64,000 nucleotides of DNA from Cacajao melanocephalus (taxonomy: Eukaryota > Chordata > Mammalia > Primates > Pitheciidae), in contig CAUYLG010071213.1 of the NCBI GenBank assembly GCA_963573385.1, positions 1 through 64,000 on the forward strand, in the 5' to 3' direction. Of this stretch, positions 56,565 through 64,000 are shown in pieces. Each line of letters opens with the position of its first letter. The stretch's first letter is position 1. The notes under the pieces are model-generated. The model searched no databases. It was given only the letters and a program-made list of their open reading frames with translations, and was not told the origin of the DNA. The translations under genes were made by a program, and so were the position numbers.

Positions 56565-57118
56565 TAACAGCTTTATGGAGATATAATTCACGTACCATCA
56601 AATCTATCCAATTAAAGTGTGCAATTCAATGGTTTTTAGTATATTCACAGTTGTGCAGCCATTACCACAATCAATTTTAGATCATTTTCATTACCCCCCA
56701 AAGAAATGCTACTTATTAGTCACCTTTCAAATGTCCCATCCTCCCTAGCCCCTGGCAACCACTCATTCACTTTATGTCTCTAAGCATTAGCCTGTTTTGG
56801 CCATTTCATAAAAACTGAATCATACAATACGTGACCTATTGTGTCTGGCTTCTTTCCCACAGCATAATGTTCTCAAGGGCCATCCATCTTCTAGCGCGTG
56901 TCAGTACTTTATTCCGTTTTACCACCAATAATACTTTTACTGTATGGCTATGCCACATCTTGCTCTTCCATTTATTATCTGATGGGCACTTGAGTTGTTT
57001 CCACTTTTTGCCTATTGCTAATAAAGTTTCAATAAATATTTGCATATAAGTCTTTGTGTGGATGCGTTTTCATTTCTCTTGAGTATACATCTAGGGGTGG
57101 GATTTCTGGATCACACTA
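56565..57118 (-). mobile_element. Old L1M 3' fragment, antisense (3 of 3)
   Basis: GGAGATATAATTCACGTACC, CATAATGTTCTCAAGGGCCAT and GGGCACTTGAGTTGTTTCCAC. Its inner part (from about 56941) is included in the left arm of the large inverted repeat. Confidence 0.8.
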
Positions 57119-57292
57119 CCTCTTCTTTTTAAGCCCTAACATAGAATTGTTGCTTCTAGGATCTGTCAAGAGATTCCCAGACAAGCAAAAACCAAACTCC
57201 TGGAGTTGGCCCCACTCTTCCACTTAGTGAGAAGCTTACAAAGGTGTTCAGGTTCATACTCTGTAATCTCGCTGTATTGATACTGAGCATCT
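56941..57292 (+). repeat. Large inverted repeat, left arm (about 350 bp)
   Basis: The reverse complement of this arm aligns almost without gaps to 57774-58124, with about 15 mismatches over about 347 bases by hand count. It consists of the end of an antisense L1M fragment plus about 170 bp of non-repeat sequence. Because the L1M continues outward past the arm, this copy looks like the donor. Confidence 0.93.
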
Positions 57293-57773
57293 CCTGTGAG
57301 CTCAGTTCTTCCCCAAAAAGGAACTCTATGGTCCTTTAAATGATAACTCTGCTATCCAGGTGGTGCTAGACCTCTATATGTTTACCTGTATTTAAAATCA
57401 TTTTCCCTGGATAATGGAGATTTTAATATTTTGCATCTAATGCCCTGTGACTCTATCTGAATAATTAAAACCACTCACTTGATTGTTGACCTGTTCTCAA
57501 AGAAGAGAGGATTGCTGCTCTTTTGTAGATACCTCCACTCAGGTCACACACTGAAGTAAGACTTGACAGGCTTTGTCCTTGCAAGCTGTCTGTGGCCCAC
57601 CACCCAAATTATCCTCATCTGAATGTATTTTTGAGGGAGGATATGGAGCATTTGTCCTGCTGTTTTTGCAAACCCCAAGAGCTAAGTCTTCTGACCCCTT
57701 CCCGCTGTGTTACTCACAGACCTGAGGTGGTGCAGATTTAACTCTGCCTTTGGTCAAGAAAGATGCTCTAAGA
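57293..57773. other. Spacer between inverted arms
   Basis: 481 bases of sequence with no recognised repeat and no open frame of note. It would be the loop of the hairpin. Confidence 0.6.
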
Positions 57774-58124
57774 AGATGCTCAGTATTAGTACAGCGAGAT
57801 TACAGAGTATGAACCTGAACACCTTTGTAAGCTTCTTACCAAGTGCAGGAGTGTGGCCAACTCCAGGAGTTTGGTTTTTGCTTGTCTGGGAATCTCTTGA
57901 CAGATCCTAGAAGCAACAATTCTATGTTGGGGCTTAAAAAGAAGAGGTAGTGTGATCCAGAAATCCCACCCCTAGATGTATACTCAAGAGAAATGAAAAC
58001 GCATCCACACAAAGACTTATATGCAAATACTTATTGAAGCTTTATTAGCAATAGGCAAAAAGTGGAAACAAATCAAGGGCCCATCAGATAATAAATGGAA
58101 GGGCAACATGTGGTATAGCCACAG
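57774..58124 (-). repeat. Large inverted repeat, right arm (about 350 bp)
   Basis: Inverted copy of 56941-57292. Homology begins sharply at AGATGCTCAG and ends sharply near TATAGCC. The L1M piece inside has no continuation on either side, so this appears to be the derived copy. Confidence 0.93.
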
Positions 58125-58327
58125 ACAGACCCACATATTAGGTATGGTAGTTGTTCCACAAGTTGCAAAGAAAAATACAGTGGTGCTGTCTTTCAGCAGG
58201 TCAGAAAGGATTCCCAAAGACCAACGGTAGATAAGGGGCTCTGAGAATGTTTTGTGAAAGTAAATTTCATGACGACAAAAGAAGAAATTTCTGCCAAGAT
58301 TTTATATAGAGAAGAAAAGATATTCAA

Positions 58328-58619
58328 AGGCCGGGTGTGGTAGTGTACACCTGTAATCCCAGCACTTTGGGAGGCCAAGGGGACAGACTGCTTGAGTCTA
58401 GGAGTTTGAGACTAGCCTGGGCAACATAGAAAATCCTGTCTCTACAAACAATACAAAAATTAGCTGGGGATGGTGGCACATGCCTGTAGTCCCAGCTACT
58501 CGGGAGGCTGAGGTGGGAGGATCACCTGAAGCTAGGGAGGTCGAGGCTGCAGTGAGCTATAATCATGCCAACTGTACTTCAGCCTGGGCAACAGAGTGAG
58601 ACCCTGTCTCCAAGAAAAA
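58328..58619 (+). mobile_element. Full-length Alu
   Basis: Sense dimeric Alu flanked by a 13-bp duplication AAAAGATATTCAA at 58315-58327 and 58620-58632. Confidence 0.95.
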
Positions 58620-58632
58620 AAAAGATATTCAA

Positions 58633-59114
58633 CGGTTGTTCTTAGTAAAGAATTTTATATCAGTAGACAGTAAGAATAACAACTGTTTTTTATGATTTCC
58701 AGACTAAGTCACAAGAAAACCTTATATACTATGACATTTGTATGTTACTTAAGGAATTCTAACATGCTCCCCACTGAAAACACAAGAAAATATCAAGATG
58801 CAAGAGAAAACAAACCTGGTGGTAGACATCACTATGGACTTTATGCCTGGGGGTAAAAAGAGGAAAAAAATAAAAGGAAGTGAAGAGTTAACAGAAGGAA
58901 AGAGATCTTTGGGATTTCAAACAGAAGCAAGTGCTAGAGATGTTTAAGAGAGGCTGAAAGCTGGAAATGAGACTAATCCTTTAGACACAGACATTTTGCT
59001 CTCCACAATCAGGTTAATACTTTGAAGTCTTAAAGAAAGTCTTTTGAGCCATCAGAGGACTTCAAAGTGATTGTGACACATAAGCCTAAGAGAATTTGAT
59101 ATCAGAAGAAGAAT
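58633..59114. other. No feature recognised (LYRM4 intron)
   Basis: AT-rich sequence without a recognised repeat family or gene signal. Confidence 0.35.
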
Positions 59115-59330
59115 AATATTACTGTTCACGGAGTACCTACTATGTTCTAGGCACTTATGCCAGGTACTTTGTAGATGTAATTGAATGTCATCCTGGTTAA
59201 CGTTCTCGTGAAATAGGTTTTGAAATCTCTGGTAGGGACAAAAAAACCTGGAGAGCATAAGTAACTTGTTCTGAATGACAATAGCTGGTGAGAGGCAGAG
59301 GAAAGTACGCCTGCCGGCCCAGTGCCTCTG
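59115..59330 (-). mobile_element. MIR SINE
   Basis: GGAGTACCTACTATGTTCTAGG, AGAGCATAAGTAACTTGTTC and AGCTGGTGAGAGGCAGAGG. Confidence 0.7.
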
Positions 59331-59894
59331 AGCTTCCCAGGCACCATGCTGCATTTCCACCTCGCCAACTGGAGAAATACCAGCAACTCTAGAAACATGG
59401 TGAGCATATCATACCCAGAACTCTGACCAACGAAGGCACAAGCTTTATTCAAAGTTAGGCAACAGAATATCAAGGTTCATTCATGACATAGTGCACCCTG
59501 TATTTACAAATACAAACTGGAGTAGGAGACTGAGGAATATTAGGTAAAAGTTAATGTTTGGCTTGATTTAGAACAGTAGCACTTGACTGGTTTTCGACAC
59601 TTTTGTTATAAGTGTGTTTAATATTAACAAGATACTGTGAAATTAAGTTTAGCCTAAAGCCACTTCTTCACATATTTTAAAGGTTTCTGTGTACACAGTG
59701 AACTGTAACCTAACGGGATGTGTACACAGACTATAATCTACTCTGTGCTGATCATTGAGCTTTGGCTACAGGCAGCCAACTGTTCAAACAGAGTTCAAAT
59801 ACGGCAAATAACCAAACTGTAGCCAATCTGGCTGTTTTAGTACCTCACTTCTGTTTTCTGTTTATTACTTTCTTTTTTTTGCTTATAGATTTTC

Positions 59895-60362
59895 TTCCAG
59901 GCTGCGGGTATGGTGGCTCATGCCTGTGATCCCAGCACTTTTTTTTTTTTTTTTTTTTGGGACAGGATGTACCTCTGTTGCCCAGGCTGAGGGGCAGTGG
60001 TACAATCATGGCTCACTGTAGCTTTGGCTTCCCAGGTTCAAGTGATCCTCCCACCTAAGGCTCCCAAGCAGCTGGGATAGGCATATCACCAACTCCCAGG
60101 ATGAATTCCCAGGCAGGTGGATCACTCGTACCCAGGAGTTCGAGATCAGCCTGGAAAACATGGTGAGACCCTGTGTCTACAAAAAATACAAAAATTAGTG
60201 AGGCATGGCGGTGTGCCTGTCCCAGCTATTTGGGAGGCTTAGGTGGGAGGATCGCTTAAGCCTGGGAGTCCAAGGCTGCAGTGAGCCATGACTGCATCAC
60301 TGCCTCCCAGCCTGGGCAAGAAAGTGAGACCCTGTCTCAAAAAAAACAAAAAACAAAAAAAA
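59895..60362 (+). mobile_element. Alu interrupted by an oppositely oriented Alu fragment
   Basis: The host starts GGCTGCGGGTATGGTGGCTC and reaches CCCAGCACTTT near 59942. It resumes near 60108 with CCAGGCAGGTGGATCACTCG and runs to the A-rich tail. About 165 bases of antisense Alu lie between. Confidence 0.8.
59941..60107 (-). mobile_element. 5'-truncated antisense Alu inside the host Alu
   Basis: A poly-T run of about 18, then GGACAGGATGTACCTCTGTTG and CCCAAGCAGCTGGGAT. Only the right monomer is present. Confidence 0.75.
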
Positions 60363-60849
60363 CAATCTTCCGCCACATGACTGTGCTGGAGCCTCTCTGA
60401 ACCTATTCTGGTTCACAGGCTGCCTGATTTGCAAATTGTTATTCGCTCAGTTAAACTCTGTTGAATTTAATTTGTCTAAGGTTTTTCTTTTAACAATAAT
60501 TTAAAAAAAAAAGCTTAAGTAAAATTTGACAAGATTGAACAAATATGTTTGGAGGAAGGAGAATTTAAACCTGTATGATGAGTATTTCCAAATACATAGG
60601 GCTGTGGCATTGAAGGACACCAACACAAAGGTTTAGACAAACTATGATGTGCTCTCTGTACTTTACAAGGTCAAAAGCATTTAAGTGCTTTACACATATT
60701 CACAGAGTGTGGCTGAGGATCCCATTTCTGGTACATAGAGTTGGGCTTGGGAAAGTTAATTTGTGCTTCATCTTGATTTGCACTTGGGAATATGGGAGGC
60801 TTATCATTTCCTAGATTCTTAATCATTCAACAAAAACACATTAAAAATG

Positions 60850-60935
60850 TAACATACATGCTTAAAAATGGTTTAGAAGGTAAATTTTATGTTACATGTA
60901 TTTTACCACTACGAAAAATAAAAAAGGTAACACAA
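60850..60935 (+). mobile_element. L1M 3' terminal fragment
   Basis: AAAAATGGTTTAGAAGGTAAATTTTATGTTAC and TTTTACCACTACG, then an A-rich end. Confidence 0.65.
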
Positions 60936-62224
60936 ATTGAAACCAAAGTATAGACCCTTTCCTTTTTCCTAGACTGTGAGCAGTACTACCATCCTTATGC
61001 CACTTCCACCCCTAAATAACCAACCAAACGGATTTAAAAGTCTTCCAACTTGTTTTTCAGATGTCTAGTTCTACAAGTATTCAGGCATCGTTTCTCTTGG
61101 TAGAAATCATACCAAGAGCCTCTATGTGTGATCATGACTACCACTGCCTTTGGTTGTAATTATTTTGGATGTTCAGCCTTTTAATCTAGTTTTCATGTTT
61201 GAAAAACTATACTTTTATAGAAGTTGAGCATTTATCACATTTGTGGAAACAGAAAGAAGATGGCACTGTTGAGGGTACTGGCCCTTCATAGGAATAATGG
61301 AGATAGGAGAGATGGGGGTGGTATGACTCAGTCCTCATGTTCATATATTTTCTATTAAGGGGATGATGTCACCACAGTAAAGCACACTGCTTTAGGTCAC
61401 GGGATTTTAGCCTGATTTACCAATAACTTGCCCTCTGTCCTTGGCAAACACTTGGCTTCTCTGTGCATCAGTTTTCACTTCTGTAAAGTGGAGAGTATGC
61501 TGATTTCCCAGGTCCCTGTTGCAAAAGCCACTTATGCTTCTATCATTCCACAGAAAAGAAGGCCACTTCAATAGCCTGGGCAGGAATTTATAAATACAGA
61601 ATTTATTCTGCAGACTTCTATGTCCATAGTAGCAAAACACCACTGACGTGGATGAAGGAAACTCATTATGTCAAAATGAATACTAACATCAAATGTGACA
61701 GCTGGAAAATATTTAACTGATAGTTTAGTAGACCCTTCATTTTACAGAGCAGGAAGGTGAAACCACAACAAAGAGCATGACCATCTCAACGCCCACAGAG
61801 GTCAGAGCTGGAAGGAATTCAAGAGTTTTTGAAGGAGGCTTTTCCAAACTTTTACCCCCCCACCCCCAGCTGAACTGTGACCCTCACTACCACTGAGGCA
61901 TATGCATCAGGGTACAAAAAAGGTTGAGAGAAAAGGTTACAGTTTCCAATGACTTGGTTTAGAGCTCAGCTTTTTTGTTTCCCAGAAGAACTGAGGTATA
62001 GACAGGTTAAGAGCAGGTCAAACTACAAACCAGAAGTAGAGCTGACCCACAAACACACTTGTTCACCTAGCATAAACCCATGCCACGATCGCTGAGGGTC
62101 TGTGACAGTCTGACCTGTTGCTGTTCACGTGTGGGGATGAGGGTAAAGGTGATAAAGGAGACAGCTGTGGCACATGCTTTTTTCCAAAGACACATGATCG
62201 TTTTACAATGACTTGACCCTCTTC
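60936..62224. other. No gene recognised (LYRM4 intron)
   Basis: A weak MIR-like segment may occur at 61715-61815 (TTTTACAGAGCAGGAAGGTG). Nothing else was identified. Confidence 0.35.
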
Positions 62225-62685
62225 TACTGAGAGAAGGGGTTTATCTTCTCTCTACTTGCACCTGGACAGGTTCTATGACCTTGACAGTGGAGGTGACACT
62301 GTAGAACTCCTGAGGCTATGCTGTAGAGACAATATGGATTATGCCTGGCTCTCTCTGCTGGGACTCTTGTCCTTGGAACCCAGCTGCCATGTTGTGAGGA
62401 AGCCCAGGTTACAGTGAGGCCATCTGTGCTGTTCTGGCTGACACCATGGCCAGACTCCTGGCTGAGAGCCAGCAGCAACCTCCAGACAGCTAAGTAAAAG
62501 ATGATTCCTGCCTCAGCTTTCCAGTCTGTGAGGTTCAGTGACTGTGGAGCAACACAAGTCCCCTCTCCATGCCCCATCTGAATTCTTGACCTATACAAGC
62601 GGGGTATGGCAATAAGTGAAGACTGTTCTTTGAAGCCACTAAGTTTTGGGGGATGATTTATTATGCAGTGATAACTGATACATAA
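62225..62685 (+). mobile_element. MLT1-type LTR
   Basis: The terminal landmarks GAAGCCACTAAGTTTTGGGGG, TTTATTATGCAGTGATAACTG and ATACAT fit the MLT1 3' end; CCTTGACAGTGGAGGTGACAC lies in the 5' half. Confidence 0.75.
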
Positions 62686-64000
62686 GGTCCTTAGGTTACC
62701 AGCCATTGTTAGATTTCTCAATTTTCATTTCTGCCATTCCCCATCCTCTTCTACTGTTTAAAGTAAAAGGCCATGCACCTTTTCATTTTTTCCCCTTAAA
62801 ACATGAAACATGATTTTTTTTCCCTAATGGCTTATCCTTTGTGTTAAGAGATGATGTAAACTGACAACAACTCTTTGGGGCTCACAGCCATGCCCAGATT
62901 TGAAGAGTCCAGGATGCTTTAGCTACACTGCCTCGTAACTTCAGTTTCTGGAATGCCTTTCCCTAAGGAGAGCACAGCCATCCCCAGCCATGGCCCCTTG
63001 GCCTGCTGGCCTTGTGCAGATGTCTCCCAGAAGGCCGCATGGCGGGCTGGTCCCCCGTGTTTTCAGTTTTCATCAGCCCTCCTGTATCCTGGCCCTACGC
63101 TGACCTCCCATGTGGCTGCATTCTGGATATACTCTGTCCAGCCTCTCAAGGAGTTGGGATGCCACATGTATTGGTTCAGAGCTGCTGAGAGATTAGTGAT
63201 GCCACTTCCTGTTCACAATGGCTCAGGGGTGATCCCGAAAAGTGACATCTGTTAGTGCTCTAGGGCCTGTGGCCACACTGAGGAGGCCAAGCCCGGCACC
63301 ACGAGTGGGTCTTCCATGTGAGTGGAGTCTGATGCTGTGTCAGCACACCACGGTCATTCAGGTATGGTGGCCAACTTTGCACAGGGGACCAAATTTGCCT
63401 CCTGGCTCCAGCGACTTATAGCAACCTTTAGGGCACAGTTTACCATTGGAGATGGTCTTCAGGCTTGTAACTGTGTGAATCTGTGCTTATGCATGGGCAG
63501 GTTTTACTGGCAACGTTAATAATTCCTGTTTCTTCAGTGTAATATATTGATGGCTGTGATACACAGACATCGGACACAGTAACAGGACCTGTTATGAAGA
63601 CCAACTGAGTATTGCGGCTGGCACAGGCCTAAGCTCAAAGGGCCCCGACAGTGCACAGAACTGGTTAAAACAGCCAGGGGGAAGAAAACGGCTTTGTCAT
63701 CTCTCTCGATCTTGTTTTCTCTGTCCTGCCAGAATTTTAAAGAGTGCTAAGGGTCTCTTCTGCAAGCCTCAAAAACACAAGGCAGTACAGCTCTGATGGA
63801 GGCCAAGTTTACAGCAGAAGAACCTGAATACCAAAGGCTGAGGAGGAACAAAACATACCACAGAGCAAGAATGAACAGCAAAAGAAAGCACGCGGCCAGC
63901 AGATGGCAACAGAGGCCTTTGTAAGCCAGTGGCAGGCTGGTTCTGAAGTGCTGGAAGGTGGCTCTTCACAGCTATTGTATAAGTGATTTATGTATTTGGA
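62686..64000. other. No feature recognised (LYRM4 intron)
   Basis: No gene, exon or interspersed repeat was recognised with confidence. The 100-codon frame at 62953-63255 has no recognisable domain. Confidence 0.35.

Larger units (their letters stand above)
59600..60496 (-). mobile_element. LTR-like interspersed repeat, copy B, split by Alu insertion
   Basis: Reverse-complement homolog of 18419-18825. The part 60365-60496 carries the AAAAACCTTAGACAAATTAA end and 59600-59890 carries the GAAGTGAGGTACTAAAACAGCC to GGCTTTAGGCTAAACTT end. The break corresponds to the GGAAGA segment at the Alu insertion site. Confidence 0.7.

Noticed and set aside
53990..57118. Three antisense L1M pieces considered as one tandem array
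   Set aside because: They share family landmarks but are separated by MIR, another L1M end and other sequence, and are strongly diverged from each other, so they read as separate or rearranged insertions rather than an array.
62224..62721. 165-codon minus-strand frame
   Set aside because: It is the antisense of an MLT1-type LTR.

Overview
This is nuclear DNA from a primate. About 26 full or partial Alu elements (many with matching target-site duplications), L1, L2, MIR, MLT1/MST LTRs and hAT (MER) elements fill the window, and the two protein-coding loci seen are vertebrate genes. Gene content and order match human chromosome 6p25 (PPP1R3G next to LYRM4) from general knowledge. Human, another ape or an Old World monkey cannot be separated without alignment. 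From memory only, human PPP1R3G is about 358 residues while this reading frame encodes 354, so a non-human primate or a length variant is possible. Layout: 1-6.4 kb is intergenic DNA with old repeats. A GC-rich CpG-island-like block at about 6.8-9.2 kb holds the intronless PPP1R3G gene (CDS 7994-9058, + strand). From 9.2 to 30.6 kb there is intergenic DNA with dense Alu insertions, L1 and LTR remnants, and several small inverted or duplicated segments. At 30.65-31.08 kb on the minus strand lies the last exon of LYRM4 (3'UTR, stop codon, 22 C-terminal codons and splice acceptor). Everything from 31,076 to the window end reads as LYRM4 intron on the minus strand; no further LYRM4 exon was recognised, so the upstream exons should lie beyond 64 kb. 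The two genes converge, and the sequence gives no sign that they work together: PPP1R3G targets protein phosphatase 1 to glycogen, and LYRM4 (ISD11) supports the mitochondrial iron-sulfur cluster desulfurase. No RNA gene, CRISPR array or intact mobile-element reading frame was found. The most unusual structure is a pair of inverted arms of about 350 bp (56941-57292 and 57774-58124, roughly 95% identical by hand count) separated by 481 bp inside the LYRM4 intron. It would fold into a long RNA hairpin in the pre-mRNA and could extrude as a cruciform in DNA. Smaller footprints of inversion or duplication are a perfect 32-bp inverted repeat (25860/26297), a 29-bp palindrome embedded in microsatellite (27896/28008), a 71-bp tandem duplication (50390-50531), a dispersed 47-bp repeat flanking the 3' side of PPP1R3G, and a three-monomer Alu. 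Repeat calls rest on recognising consensus features by eye; subfamily names and exact edges need RepeatMasker.
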